Source: Streptomyces exfoliatus (GTDB taxonomy: Bacteria; Actinomycetota; Actinomycetes; Streptomycetales; Streptomycetaceae). Taken from it: DNA of 64,000 nt. The notes beneath the pieces are model-generated. The model did no database searches and was not told the origin of the DNA. It saw only the letters and a list, made by a program, of their open reading frames with translations. The stretch spans positions 186,001 through 250,000 of the forward strand of contig NZ_JNZP01000018.1 of the NCBI RefSeq assembly GCF_000725545.1. Reading direction: 5' to 3'. The translations under genes and the position numbers were made by a program. This document shows positions 7,680-21,711 of this stretch, piece after piece (positions within the stretch are counted from its first letter, which is position 1; the number at the start of each line of letters is the position of its first letter).

Positions 7680-8906
7680 GTGTTGGATGAGTACGTGACG
7701 CTCCCCCGCCCCGCGCTCCCCCGCCCGCACCGCGTCGACCTGCTCATCGCGGTCTGCGGACTCGCCGGCGGGCTGCTCCTGTGGTCGTTCGGTCTTTACG
7801 TGACGGGCGACCACGTCTTCGGGCAGCGCTGGGCGACTCTGATCCCGCTGACCGTGATGGCCGGGACGGAGGCGCTGCGCCGTACCGCTCCGCGGTTCGC
7901 CCTGATCGTCGCCACCCTCGCGATCGTCGGCGACCAGCTCACCAACGGCAATCTCGCCACGGTCCTGATGTTCACGGACGTGGTCTACGCGGCGGTGCTG
8001 TACGGCACGCCCGCCCAGGCCCGGCGCATCCCGTACGTCATGGGGCTGATCACCGTCGCGACGACGGTCGTCTGCCTGGTCTGGTGGCAGAACGCGATCG
8101 CGCTGCTCGTGGGCGCGCTCACCGGCATGATCTCCTTCCTGCCCGCGGTGACGGGCTCGATCGTCCGCAACCACCGGAACGCGGCGGAGGCCGCCCGGCT
8201 GCGCGCCGAGCAGACGGCGCTGCTCGCCGAGATGGACCGGGCGCAGGCGGTGGTGGCGGAGCGGGCCCGGATGGCACGGGAGCTGCACGACATGGTGGCG
8301 AACCACCTCTCGGCGATCGCGATCCACTCGACGGCGGCGCTCTCCCTCGACGATCCGGGGACGACCCGGCAGGCCCTCACGGTGATCCGGGAGAACAGCG
8401 TGGCGGGTCTGGCGGAGATGCGGCGGCTCATCGGGCTGCTCAGGGACAGCGGCGCGGAGACGGAGCCGGCCGCCGCGCCCACCCTGGCCGCCCTCGACGC
8501 GCTGGTCGCGCAGGCGGGGCCGAACGGCGACCCCGCCGGGCTGTCCTTCGTCCTGGACGACACGCGGGAGTCGGCGGGAGCGCTGCCGGCTCCGGTGGAG
8601 CTGGCCGCGTACCGGATCGTGCAGGAGGCGCTGACGAACGCCCTCAAGCACGCGGCCCCCGGCGAGGTGCGCATCACGCTCGCCCAGGGCCCGGACGCCC
8701 TCTCCGTGGAGGTGACGAGTCCGTACGGGGAGCGCCCGGGGCCGACCGCTCCGGGTTCGGGGGCCGGTCTGGTGGGGATGCGGGAACGGGTGGCCCTGCT
8801 CGACGGGGTCTTCGAGGCCGGTCCGGTGTCGGACGGCGAGGGGCGGAAGCGATGGCGGGTACGGGCGGAGCTGCCCGTGGACAGGAACGAGGAGGACCGG
8901 ACATGA
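7680..8906 (+). CDS. two-component sensor histidine kinase, NarL/DesK class
   Basis: 408 residues from the GTG at 7680. About four to five N-terminal membrane segments precede a HisKA_3 dimerisation domain, RARMARELHDMVANHLSAI, with phospho-acceptor His203. The C-terminal HATPase has VQEALTNALKHA (N box) and GAGLVGMRERVALL (G box). It phosphorylates the response regulator whose ATG overlaps its stop (ATGA). The start is uncertain: GTG at 7614 or 7695 is also in frame and none has a strong ribosome binding site. The signal is unknown. Confidence 0.93.
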   Translation: MLDEYVTLPRPALPRPHRVDLLIAVCGLAGGLLLWSFGLYVTGDHVFGQRWATLIPLTVMAGTEALRRTAPRFALIVATLAIVGDQLTNGNLATVLMFTDVVYAAVLYGTPAQARRIPYVMGLITVATTVVCLVWWQNAIALLVGALTGMISFLPAVTGSIVRNHRNAAEAARLRAEQTALLAEMDRAQAVVAERARMARELHDMVANHLSAIAIHSTAALSLDDPGTTRQALTVIRENSVAGLAEMRRLIGLLRDSGAETEPAAAPTLAALDALVAQAGPNGDPAGLSFVLDDTRESAGALPAPVELAAYRIVQEALTNALKHAAPGEVRITLAQGPDALSVEVTSPYGERPGPTAPGSGAGLVGMRERVALLDGVFEAGPVSDGEGRKRWRVRAELPVDRNEEDRT

Positions 8907-9547
8907 CGGTGCGGGTGGTGGTCGCCGAGGACCAGAGCGCGGTGCGGGCGGGGCTCGTCCTCATCCTCGGCAGCGCGCCGGACATCGAGGTGGTCGGGGA
9001 GGCCCCGGACGGCGAGCGCGCGGTGGAGCTGGCCCGCGAGCTCCGTCCGGATCTGGTCCTGATGGATGTGCAGATGCCGCGGATGGACGGGGTGACGGCG
9101 ACGGGGATCGTGGTCGCGGAGGGCCTCGCGGACGTCCTCGTCCTGACCACCTTCGATCTGGACGAGTACGTGTTCGGGGCGCTGCGGGCGGGCGCGTCGG
9201 GTTTCCTGCTGAAGAACGCGGACGCGCGCGAGCTGATCGAGGCGGTACGGACGGTGGCGCGCGGCGAGGGCCTGATCGCCCCCGCGGTGACCCGGCGTCT
9301 CATCGCCGAGTTCGCCGCGCCGAGCCGTCCCGTACGGACGTCGGATCCCGGGATCCTCGCGTCGCTCACGCCCCGGGAGCGCGAGGTGCTCTCCGCCCTG
9401 GGGCGGGGTCTGTCGAACGCGGAGATCGCGGTACGGCTCGACATGGCGGAGGCGACCGTGAAGACGCACGTCAGCAAGGTGCTGGGGAAGCTGGAGCTGC
9501 GGAGCAGGGTCCAAGCGGCGGTGTTGGCCCAGGAGTTGGGTGTCTGA
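8903..9547 (+). CDS. NarL/LuxR-family response regulator
   Basis: 214 residues, starting inside the kinase stop (ATGA), so translationally coupled. The receiver has the acidic pair at E9/D10, phospho-acceptor Asp55 in LVLMDVQMPRMDG and Lys in GFLLKNADA. The C-terminal LuxR helix-turn-helix reads LTPREREVLSALGRGLSNAEIA and continues into a recognition helix with VKTHVSKVLGKL. It should bind DNA as a dimer when phosphorylated. Targets are unknown; the following chitinase has its own DasR-type promoter, so it is not an obvious target. Confidence 0.95.
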   Translation: MTVRVVVAEDQSAVRAGLVLILGSAPDIEVVGEAPDGERAVELARELRPDLVLMDVQMPRMDGVTATGIVVAEGLADVLVLTTFDLDEYVFGALRAGASGFLLKNADARELIEAVRTVARGEGLIAPAVTRRLIAEFAAPSRPVRTSDPGILASLTPREREVLSALGRGLSNAEIAVRLDMAEATVKTHVSKVLGKLELRSRVQAAVLAQELGV

Positions 9548-9564
9548 CAGAACGGCGGTGACGT

Positions 9565-9606
9565 TGGTCTGGACCTCTTGACGATTGGTACAGACCTTCC
9601 TACGCT
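9565..9606 (+). promoter_or_regulatory. chitinase promoter with two DasR-type 12-bp direct repeats
   Basis: TGGTCTGGACCT (9565-9576) and TGGTACAGACCT (9586-9597) match the 12-bp direct repeats known from Streptomyces chitinase promoters and the DasR dre consensus (TGGTCTAGACCA). They flank and overlap a TTGACG -35 (9578-9583), which is 17 bp from a TACGCT -10 (9601-9606). This predicts repression by DasR and induction by N-acetylglucosamine/chitin breakdown. Confidence 0.8.
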
Positions 9607-9671
9607 CGCGGGGCGCGCGCATCTTCACGGACCACCCCCACCTATGTCCGTCCGCAACTTGAGGAGCACCG

Positions 9672-11519
<1,848 letters not shown>

Positions 11520-11543
11520 CACGTACGACAGGCCGCGAACGAC

Positions 11544-11580
11544 GAAGCGGGGGCCGGCGCAGCACGCCGACCCCCGCTTC
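11544..11580 (+). terminator. chitinase terminator hairpin
   Basis: GAAGCGGGGG (11544-11553) pairs exactly with CCCCCGCTTC (11571-11580), with a further GGCG/CGCC inside, 24 bp after the chitinase stop. It is followed by TTC rather than a U-tract. Confidence 0.8.
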
Positions 11581-11598
11581 TTCACGCATCACGTCTAC

Positions 11599-11672
11599 GC
11601 GACATTCACCCTCCCCCAGACTTCGTCCGGGGGACCCCCGATCAACAGGCGAGGATCAGGCGACATTCACCC
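11599..11672. repeat. small hairpin repeat flanked by a 13-bp duplication
   Basis: GCGACATTCACCC occurs at 11599-11611 and 11660-11672. Between them sits the hairpin CCCCC-a-GAC-ttc-GTC-c-GGGGG (11613-11633) plus GACCCCC, a motif common as a dispersed intergenic repeat in Streptomyces. The right copy is the coding end of the DUF2550 gene (..VNVA, TGA); the left copy also reads VNVA then TAG. This is what a small insertion with target duplication at the gene's stop would leave. Confidence 0.65.
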
Positions 11673-12102
11673 GTTGCCCGGGAGGCGCCGCCTCCAGCCA
11701 GGCCATGAAACCGGTCCGCGCGTCCTCGCTCATCGCCAGCTCCAGCCGCACGCCCTCGTACATACAGGGCTGGATCACCGCGTCGGAGAGCAGCGCGAGC
11801 TCCTCCTCGCCCTCCGGCATCCGGCGCTCCAGGGCCACGATGGACGAGCGCTCCAGGACCCGGCGCGGCCGGGGAGCGTACGAGAAGACACGGAACCAGG
11901 CGATCTCGTCACCGCTGTAGCGGGCGACACCGTAGACCCAGCCCTTGCCGGTCGGGTCCGGTTCGTCGGGGACGTTCCAGTGCAGGGAGCAGTCGAAGGT
12001 GCCGCCGGCCCGCTGGATCAGCCTGCGGCGCAAGCCGAAGACGAAGAGCCCGATCACCACCAGTGCGACGACCAGGCCGCACACGAGCAGAGCGAGGAAC
12101 AT
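11656..12102 (-). CDS. DUF2550 membrane-anchored protein
   Basis: 148 residues from the ATG at 12102, which has AGGAGG nine bases upstream; an in-frame upstream extension lacks such a site. One N-terminal membrane segment (LALLVCGLVVALVVIGLFVFGL) is followed by a basic stretch and a soluble domain with GGTFDCSLHWN and GWVYGVARYSGDEIAWFRVFS, typical of DUF2550. The gene sits just downstream of atpC on the same strand, as in other actinobacteria. Function unknown. The stop codon lies in the 13-bp duplication at 11599-11672. Confidence 0.9.
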   Translation of the reverse strand: MFLALLVCGLVVALVVIGLFVFGLRRRLIQRAGGTFDCSLHWNVPDEPDPTGKGWVYGVARYSGDEIAWFRVFSYAPRPRRVLERSSIVALERRMPEGEEELALLSDAVIQPCMYEGVRLELAMSEDARTGFMAWLEAAPPGQRVNVA

Positions 12103-12175
12103 CTTCACCGACCTCCTCGCTGCGTCCCGTAGCCGGCACCGCCGGCACAACCGAATACAACCTGCATCTGCATCG

Positions 12176-12224
12176 CCTCAGCCGCGACACGGTCTGGAAA
12201 ATTCCAACCGTGCCGCGGCTGAGG
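12176..12224 (-). terminator. ATP synthase operon terminator
   Basis: CCTCAGCCGCG pairs with CGCGGCTGAGG, then CACGGT with ACCGTG, closing on an A/T-rich loop (ctggaaaattcca). It starts 24 bp after the atpC stop and lies before the DUF2550 gene. Confidence 0.8.
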
Positions 12225-12247
12225 GCACTACTACTCGGCGCGGACCG

Positions 12248-12622
12248 TCAGCGGACCGCTACCGCGCGCAGCCGGACATCGGCGCGCCGCTCGGCGGCAG
12301 CGTCGGAGTCCGCCTTCGCACGCTCCAGCGCGCGCTCGGCGCGCTGGGCGTCGATCTCGTCCGCCAGCTCGCAGATCTCCGCGAGCAGAGACAGCTTGTC
12401 GTCGGCGAAGGAGATGAATCCGCCGTGGACGGCGGCGACGACGGTCGCGCCCTCGCTGGTACGGATGGTCACCGGGCCCGACTCCAGCACACCGAGCAGC
12501 GGCTGGTGGCCGGGCATGACGCCGATGTCGCCGGAGGTGGTACGCGCGATGACCAGGGTGGCCTCGCCGGACCAGACACTCCGGTCCGCGGCGACCAGCT
12601 CGACGTGCAGCTCAGCAGCCAA
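12248..12622 (-). CDS. atpC: ATP synthase epsilon subunit
   Basis: 124 residues, the usual size. The N-terminal beta-sandwich (AAELHVELVAADRSVWSGEATLV, then TSGDIGVMPGHQPLLGVLESG) and the C-terminal helical part (ERALERAKADSDAAAERR) are both present. It forms the F1 central stalk with gamma and can inhibit ATP hydrolysis. Last gene of the operon; it is separated from atpD by 111 bp containing a strong hairpin, which may lower its expression or stability relative to atpD. Confidence 0.97.
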   Translation of the reverse strand: MAAELHVELVAADRSVWSGEATLVIARTTSGDIGVMPGHQPLLGVLESGPVTIRTSEGATVVAAVHGGFISFADDKLSLLAEICELADEIDAQRAERALERAKADSDAAAERRADVRLRAVAVR

Positions 12623-12689
12623 GGGTGGCTCCTCGGGTCACCACCCGGCGGTCGTGCCGGGTGTTGGGGTCAATTCTAGTGGGCGTGGT

Positions 12690-12718
12690 GAGGGGGGCGG
12701 GACGGACCCGCCCCCCTC
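12690..12718 (-). terminator. strong intra-operon hairpin between atpD and atpC
   Basis: GAGGGGGGCGGG (12690-12701) and CCCGCCCCCCTC (12707-12718) form a perfect 12-bp GC stem with a 5-nt loop, 15 bp after the atpD stop. It could be a partial terminator or an RNA-stability element within the operon. Confidence 0.6.
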
Positions 12719-12733
12719 GGGAGAGCACGGGGC

Positions 12734-15093
<2,360 letters not shown>

Positions 15094-15113
15094 GAGTCAG
15101 GTCCCTTCCGTCG

Positions 15114-16712
15114 TCACTTCGAGACGTTGACGGCGGCAGGAGCGTCCTCGCCCAGCAGCTTGCCGTCAGAGGTCTCGAACTGCTTCTTGAACTCCGCGAT
15201 GGCGTCGCCCACGGCCTGCAGGGTGTCGTCCGACATCTTGCCGCCCTCACGAATGGAGGTCATGAGGCCCGAGTGGCTCTGGCGGAGGTACGCCAGCATC
15301 TCGGCCTCGAAGCGACGGATGTCGACGACCGGGACGTCGTCCATCTTGCCGGTGGTACCGGCCCAGACGGAGACGACCTGGTTCTCGGTGGGCATCGGCT
15401 GGTACTGAGCCTGCTTGAGCAGCTCGACCATGCGCTGTCCACGCTCCAGCTGCGCCTTGGAGGCGGCGTCCAGGTCGGAACCGAAGGCGGCGAACGCCTC
15501 CAGCTCACGGAACTGGGCCAGGTCCACGCGAAGGCGGCCGGAGATCTGCTTCATCGCCTTGTGCTGGGCGGAGCCACCGACACGCGAGACCGAGATACCG
15601 ACGTTCAGGGCCGGACGCTGGCCGGCGTTGAACAGGTCGGACTCCAGGAAGCACTGGCCGTCGGTGATGGAGATGACGTTGGTCGGGATGAACGCCGACA
15701 CGTCGTTCGCCTTGGTCTCGACGATCGGGAGACCGGTCATCGAACCGGCACCCAGCTCGTCCGAGAGCTTCGCGCAGCGCTCGAGGAGACGCGAGTGCAG
15801 GTAGAAGACGTCACCCGGGTAGGCCTCACGGCCCGGCGGGCGGCGCAGCAGCAGCGACACGGCGCGGTAGGCGTCGGCCTGCTTCGACAGGTCGTCGAAG
15901 ACGATCAGGACGTGCTTGCCCTGGTACATCCAGTGCTGACCGATGGCGGAACCGGTGTACGGCGCCAGGTACTTGAAGCCGGCCGGGTCGGACGCCGGGG
16001 CGGCGACGATCGTCGTGTACTCGAGCGCGCCGGCCTCTTCCAGGGCGCCGCGAACGGACGCGATGGTCGAGCCCTTCTGGCCGATGGCGACGTAGATGCA
16101 GCGGACCTGCTTGTTCACGTCGCCCGAGCGCCAGTTGTCACGCTGGTTGATGATCGTGTCGACGCACAGCGCGGTCTTGCCGGTCTGACGGTCACCGATG
16201 ATCAGCTGACGCTGACCACGGCCGACCGGCGTCATGGCGTCGACGGCCTTGTAGCCGGTCTCCATCGGCTCGTGCACCGACTTACGGGCCATAACGCCCG
16301 GGGCCTGCAGCTCGAGGGCGCGGCGGCCCTCGGTCGCGATCTCGCCGAGACCGTCGATCGGGTTGCCCAGCGGGTCGACGACGCGACCCAGGTAACCCTC
16401 ACCGACGCCGACGGAGAGGACCTCGCCGGTGCGCTGCACCGACTGCCCCTCCTCGATGCCGTTGAACTCGCCGAGGACGATCGCGCCGATCTCGCGCTCT
16501 TCGAGGTTCAGCGCGAGACCCAGGGTCCCGTCCTCGAACTTCAGCAGCTCGTTCGCCATGGCCGAGGGAAGACCCTCGACCTTCGCGATACCGTCACCGG
16601 CCAGGCTGACCGTGCCGACCTCCTCGCGCGAGGCCGCGTCCGGCTGGTACGACTGGACGAAGTTCTCCAGTGCGTCCCGGATCTCCTCCGGCCGGATCGT
16701 GAGCTCCGCCAT
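15114..16712 (-). CDS. atpA: ATP synthase alpha subunit
   Basis: 532 residues from the ATG at 16712 ([11 protein letters not shown]), with AGGGA upstream. Walker A GDRQTGKT and the AtpA signature [19 protein letters not shown] are present. It forms the non-catalytic nucleotide sites of F1. The frame can be read further upstream, but that part runs into an intergenic hairpin repeat and is unlike AtpA. Confidence 0.99.
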   Translation of the reverse strand: MAELTIRPEEIRDALENFVQSYQPDAASREEVGTVSLAGDGIAKVEGLPSAMANELLKFEDGTLGLALNLEEREIGAIVLGEFNGIEEGQSVQRTGEVLSVGVGEGYLGRVVDPLGNPIDGLGEIATEGRRALELQAPGVMARKSVHEPMETGYKAVDAMTPVGRGQRQLIIGDRQTGKTALCVDTIINQRDNWRSGDVNKQVRCIYVAIGQKGSTIASVRGALEEAGALEYTTIVAAPASDPAGFKYLAPYTGSAIGQHWMYQGKHVLIVFDDLSKQADAYRAVSLLLRRPPGREAYPGDVFYLHSRLLERCAKLSDELGAGSMTGLPIVETKANDVSAFIPTNVISITDGQCFLESDLFNAGQRPALNVGISVSRVGGSAQHKAMKQISGRLRVDLAQFRELEAFAAFGSDLDAASKAQLERGQRMVELLKQAQYQPMPTENQVVSVWAGTTGKMDDVPVVDIRRFEAEMLAYLRQSHSGLMTSIREGGKMSDDTLQAVGDAIAEFKKQFETSDGKLLGEDAPAAVNVSK

Positions 16713-16758
16713 CTGGGTTCCCTGCTCTCCTTGTTGGGCCCGAAGTTTCTTAAGGGGT

Positions 16759-16776
16759 CTGGGGGCCGACCCCCAG
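16759..16776. repeat. Streptomyces intergenic inverted repeat between atpH and atpA
   Basis: CTGGGGG-ccga-CCCCCAG in the 137-bp gap between atpH and atpA. The surrounding pattern (TTCTGGGGG..CCCCCAGACCCC on the minus strand) is the small dispersed intergenic repeat widespread in Streptomyces; a related copy is embedded in the 5' end of prmC. It may act as an RNA hairpin inside the atp transcript. Confidence 0.7.
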
Positions 16777-16849
16777 GAATCTTCTGCAATCTCTGCACGG
16801 CCCAACCGGGCCGCTGGTGATGCTGTGATGCTGTGTTCTGTGGCTGCCG

Positions 16850-17665
16850 TCAGCCGGCCAGTCGACGGGTCGCCTCGTCGAGGCGCTCCGCGATGGAACC
16901 GTTGATGACCTCGTCGCCGACCTGCACGGTGATCCCGCCGAGGACCGTCGGGTCCACGTCCAGGTTCAGGTGCATCGCACGGCCGTACAGCTTGGCCAGG
17001 ACGGCACCGAGGCGCTGCTTCTGCTGGTCGGACAGCGGCACCGCCGAGGTGACGACGGCGACCATCCGGTTCCGGCGCGCCGCGGCGAGCTTGGACAGGG
17101 ACTCGAGTCCCGCTTCCAGGCTACGTCCACGGGGCTGGGTCACCAGACGGACGACCAGACGCTCGGTGGTGGCGTGGGCCTTGCCGCCGAGCAGGCTGCG
17201 GAGCAGCTCGCCCTTGGCGGTGGCCTTGGCGGCCTTGTCCGTCAGCGCCGAGCGGAGCTCGGGGCTGGAGGACACGATCCGGCCGAACCGGAACAGCTCG
17301 TCCTCGACGTCGTCGAGCGCGCCCGCCTTCTGCGCCGCGGTGAGGTCGGCGATGTTCGCCAGTTCCTCGGCCGCGTCGACCAGGTCACGCGAGCGCGACC
17401 AGCGAGAACGCACCATGCCGGAGACCAGGTCGACGGTCTCGCCGCCCACCTGACCGCTCAGGAGTCGCTGCGCGAGCTCGGCCTTGGCCTCACCCGACTG
17501 AGCGGGGTCGGTCAGGACCCGGCGCAGCGACACCTCGCGGTCGAGCAGCGCGGTGACGGACGTCAGCTCGTCCGCGAGCTTCGTCGCGTCGACCGAGGTG
17601 TTGTCGGTCAGCGCGTCGAGGGACTCGCGGGCGGCGGACAGTGCCTCGCGGCTCGCTCCGTTCAT
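16850..17665 (-). CDS. atpH: ATP synthase delta subunit
   Basis: 271 residues, longer than the about 180 of most bacteria, as usual in actinomycetes. The N-terminal helical bundle begins [21 protein letters not shown], and the C-terminal signature reads [28 protein letters not shown]. It links F1 to the peripheral stalk. Its start overlaps the atpF stop by 4 nt (ATGA). Confidence 0.98.
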   Translation of the reverse strand: MNGASREALSAARESLDALTDNTSVDATKLADELTSVTALLDREVSLRRVLTDPAQSGEAKAELAQRLLSGQVGGETVDLVSGMVRSRWSRSRDLVDAAEELANIADLTAAQKAGALDDVEDELFRFGRIVSSSPELRSALTDKAAKATAKGELLRSLLGGKAHATTERLVVRLVTQPRGRSLEAGLESLSKLAAARRNRMVAVVTSAVPLSDQQKQRLGAVLAKLYGRAMHLNLDVDPTVLGGITVQVGDEVINGSIAERLDEATRRLAG

Positions 17666-18207
17666 CGGACGGCCTCGGCCTTCTCCTCGAGCTCGTCGAG
17701 GAAGCGGTCGATCGTGCGGCTCTGGCGGGCGGTGTCCTCGAGGGACTCGCCGACCAGCTTGCCGGCCAGGTCGGTGGCGAGCTTGCCCACGTCCTGGCGC
17801 AGCGACGCGGAGGCGGCCTTGCGGTCGGCCTCGATCTGCGCGTGACCGGCCGCGATGATCTCCTCGCGCTGGCGCTGGCCCTCCGCCTTCATCTCCTGGA
17901 TGATCGCGGTGCCCTGCTCCGTCGCCTCCTGGCGAAGACGCGCGGCCTCGTGGCGGGCCTCGGCGAGCTGGGCCTTGTACTGCTCCAGCACACTCTGAGC
18001 CTCGATCTGGGCCGACTCGGCCTTCTCGATGCCACCCTCGATGGCCTCGCGACGCTGCTCCAGAACCTTGTTGATGTTCGGGAGGAGCTTCTTGGCGAGG
18101 AAGCCGAAGACGATGACGAAGGCGATCAGGCCGATGACGAGCTCGTCGAGATGCGGGATCAGAGGAGGCTGGGGCTCCTCCGCTGCCGCAAGAAGCAGAG
18201 CGTTCAC
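17662..18207 (-). CDS. atpF: ATP synthase subunit b
   Basis: 181 residues. One membrane helix (LVIGLIAFVIVFGFLAKKLLPNI) is followed by a long coiled coil (EQRREAIEGGIEKAESAQIEAQ and onward) that forms the peripheral stator stalk. It lies 41 bp after atpE and overlaps atpH by 4 nt. Confidence 0.98.
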   Translation of the reverse strand: MNALLLAAAEEPQPPLIPHLDELVIGLIAFVIVFGFLAKKLLPNINKVLEQRREAIEGGIEKAESAQIEAQSVLEQYKAQLAEARHEAARLRQEATEQGTAIIQEMKAEGQRQREEIIAAGHAQIEADRKAASASLRQDVGKLATDLAGKLVGESLEDTARQSRTIDRFLDELEEKAEAVR

Positions 18208-18248
18208 ATCAGTGCCTTCCGTGAAAAAGTCGGGCTGTCAGTTCCGTC

Positions 18249-19381
<1,133 letters not shown>

Positions 19382-19603
19382 CGCGGGCTCCTTCAGCGTG
19401 GCGCATAGGTACGGCAACCTCGTTGTGTCGGCGCGGCACGCAGCCGCGGGTCGGCACTGGACTGGTCTTACGGATAAGGGGGCGGCGGTTCGGCATCGAG
19501 CCTCGCGCTGGGACAGGCGTCTCGGATGCCCGCGCCCGCAGTGCCGCAGTTGGCACCGGACGATAGCAGGAAGCCGAACGCGGCTTTATCCCGGCCCTAC
19601 CCT

Positions 19604-20017
19604 TCACGACTTGGACCCCGTATTTCCGGGGTCGATGTACGCGATCTTGGCCTTCATGTAGGCCCGAGCCTGTGCGGCGACCCACACCACGGTCGTCGCG
19701 AGCAACGTGAAGGCGAAGGCCTTGAAGTCGAACAGCGTGGTCTTCTTGAGCAAGGCCAGGAAGATGAAGAGCACCAGCAGCTGGGCCGTGTAGAGCATCA
19801 GCCCCATGGCCTGGAAGAGGTGCGGGAGAGACTTCGCCGTCCGCTGGAGAACCACCTGCCCGATCCCCATGAAGAGAATCACCACCAGGGTGCCGACGAC
19901 GGCGCCGATCGCGCCCTTGCCACCGGCGACCACCCCGCTGATGACTGCGGCGACGGCGCCGACAGCTGCGGTGGGTACGGCGATGTGCAGAAGAAGGCGT
20001 GCGTCGTTGGACGGCAT
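19604..20017 (-). CDS. atpI: AtpI-like membrane protein of the ATP synthase operon
   Basis: 137 residues from an ATG at 20017 with GGAG eight bases upstream; an in-frame ATG at 20059 lacks one. Four membrane segments are visible (AVPTAAVGAVAAVISGVVAG, VVGTLVVILFMGIGQVVL, MGLMLYTAQLLVLFIFLALL, FAFTLLATTVVWVAAQA). Position and topology match the first gene of actinobacterial atp operons, thought to help c-ring assembly or ion supply. The 222 bp between it and atpB hold no recognisable element. Confidence 0.85.
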   Translation of the reverse strand: MPSNDARLLLHIAVPTAAVGAVAAVISGVVAGGKGAIGAVVGTLVVILFMGIGQVVLQRTAKSLPHLFQAMGLMLYTAQLLVLFIFLALLKKTTLFDFKAFAFTLLATTVVWVAAQARAYMKAKIAYIDPGNTGSKS

Positions 20018-20113
20018 GGCGGTGTCTCCGCTTGATGGAGGGGGCGATGGTGTCGTCATGGACGAGCGTAAGCCCGGTCCGAGGTGGGTCTCGGGGCCAA
20101 CGGACCGTCGCAC

Positions 20114-20279
20114 TACGGTCTTTCGGCTCTGTCGCCGGGTCTCGTGAACGGTATCACAAACTATTTGAATAGGTCTTTACCCAGAAGGTGTGCCAACTGT
20201 CACACATGAGAGTTACTCCGCGCGTGTGTGCGCGACAGGAGGGCGTCCTGTCTGGTAATGGCCGCGGATGCGGCTTTCG
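20114..20279 (-). promoter_or_regulatory. probable atp operon promoter region
   Basis: The A/T-rich patch between wecA and atpI is the only one in this block. On the minus strand GTGACA and TAAAGA are 18 bp apart, and a CTATT-tg-AATAG palindrome (about 20161-20172) follows. This would drive atpI and the synthase genes. The exact promoter is a guess. Confidence 0.35.
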
Positions 20280-21593
20280 TCAACTTGGCGTTCCGGCCTT
20301 CCGCCGGTCGGTGAAGCGCGCGCGGTTGCCGATGGCCGTGGAGCCGTGGAGGCCCGCGGGCACCGGAACGCGCTCCTCCTCGTCCACGGCGGGCTCGGGA
20401 ACGGCCTCCGCGGCGACAACCCTCTTGCGCCGGCGGTAGCGGGGCGGTACGACCGACTCGGCCCAGCGGGGCGCGCGCGGGGTGAAGCGCGGCAGCAGGA
20501 GCAGCACCAGGCCGATCGCGCTCAGCGCGACGACGCAGAGGACGATCCACATCGAGGCCGAGTGCACCGAGTACGCCAGCGTCCCGAAGGCGATCAGCGC
20601 CGACCAGAAGTACATGATCAGCACCGCGCGGCTGTGCGAGTGGCCGATCTCCAGGAGACGGTGGTGCAGGTGCCCGCGGTCGGCCGCGAACGGCGACTGG
20701 CCCTTCCAGGTACGGCGCACGATCGCCAGGACCAGGTCCGCCATCGGGATCGCGATGATCGTCAGCGGCAGCAGCAGCGGGATGAAGACCGGCAGGGCGG
20801 CGTGCGTGGCCTCACGGGTCGATCCCTCGAAGATCTTCAGCGCGTCCGGGTCGACCTGGCCGGTGATCGAGATGGCGGAGGCCGCCAGGATCAGCCCGAT
20901 CAGCATCGAGCCGGAGTCGCCCATGAAGATCCGCGCCGGGTGCATGTTGTGGGGCAGGAAGCCCAGGCACATGCCCATGAGGATGACCGTGAACAGCGTC
21001 GCGGGGGCGGCGGCCTCGATCGTGTAGCCGTACCAGAGGCGGTACGCGTACAGGAAGAAGGCGGCGGCGGCGATGCAGACCATGCCGGCCGCGAGGCCGT
21101 CGAGACCGTCCACGAAGTTGACGGCGTTGATGGTGAGGACGACCAGGGCGACGGTCAGGAGCGTGCCCTGCGCCGGGGTCAGGAGGACCACGCCGACGCC
21201 CGGGATCGGCAGCCACAGGATCGTCAGACCCTGGACGACCATCACGCCCGCCGAGATCATCTGCGCGCCCAGCTTGATCAGCGCGTCCAGCTCGAACTTG
21301 TCGTCGAGGACACCGATCAGCCAGATCAGGGCGGCACCGGAGAGCAGCGCGCGCGGTTCGTTGGACAGCTCGAAGACGCTGTTCAGGTTCTGCAGGTGGT
21401 CGGCGACGAGGAGTCCCGCGCACAGCCCGAAGAACATGGCGATGCCACCGAGCCTCGGTGTCGGTTCTCGGTGTACGTCGCGGGCACGGATCTCCGGCAT
21501 CGCCCCGGTCGCGATGGCGAACTTCCGCACCGGACCGGTGAGCAGATAGGTCACCGCGGCCGTGACACAGAGCGTCAGCAGGTAATCACGCAC
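20280..21593 (-). CDS. undecaprenyl-phosphate GlcNAc-1-phosphate transferase family, WecA/MraY-like
   Basis: 437 residues from a GTG at 21593, giving the family-like start VRDYLLTLCVTAAVTYLLTGPVRKFAI; a start at 21632 is possible. About ten membrane segments carry the family motifs GVLDDKFELD, NAVNFVDGLDGLAAG, RIFMGDSGSMLIGL and the cytoplasmic GHLHHRLLEIGHSHSRAV. It transfers a sugar-1-phosphate from a UDP-sugar to undecaprenyl phosphate, starting cell-wall polymer synthesis. The C-terminal 70 residues are basic and cytoplasmic. The gene precedes the atp operon, as in other actinobacteria. Confidence 0.92.
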   Translation of the reverse strand: MRDYLLTLCVTAAVTYLLTGPVRKFAIATGAMPEIRARDVHREPTPRLGGIAMFFGLCAGLLVADHLQNLNSVFELSNEPRALLSGAALIWLIGVLDDKFELDALIKLGAQMISAGVMVVQGLTILWLPIPGVGVVLLTPAQGTLLTVALVVLTINAVNFVDGLDGLAAGMVCIAAAAFFLYAYRLWYGYTIEAAAPATLFTVILMGMCLGFLPHNMHPARIFMGDSGSMLIGLILAASAISITGQVDPDALKIFEGSTREATHAALPVFIPLLLPLTIIAIPMADLVLAIVRRTWKGQSPFAADRGHLHHRLLEIGHSHSRAVLIMYFWSALIAFGTLAYSVHSASMWIVLCVVALSAIGLVLLLLPRFTPRAPRWAESVVPPRYRRRKRVVAAEAVPEPAVDEEERVPVPAGLHGSTAIGNRARFTDRRKAGTPS

Positions 21594-21711
21594 GGGCTGC
21601 CCCACAGGAATCGCTGGCCATCTCAGCCCCACACCCTAGCCGTGCCGTCCATGTGGTTTGAGACACCGGGGGCACCCGAACGGTTGCGCTCGGTCTTTCC
21701 CCGGCCTTTCC

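Noticed and set aside
16713..16805. N-terminal extension of AtpA
   Set aside because: The extra 31 codons run through an intergenic hairpin repeat and lack a ribosome binding site; the [11 protein letters not shown] start fits the family.
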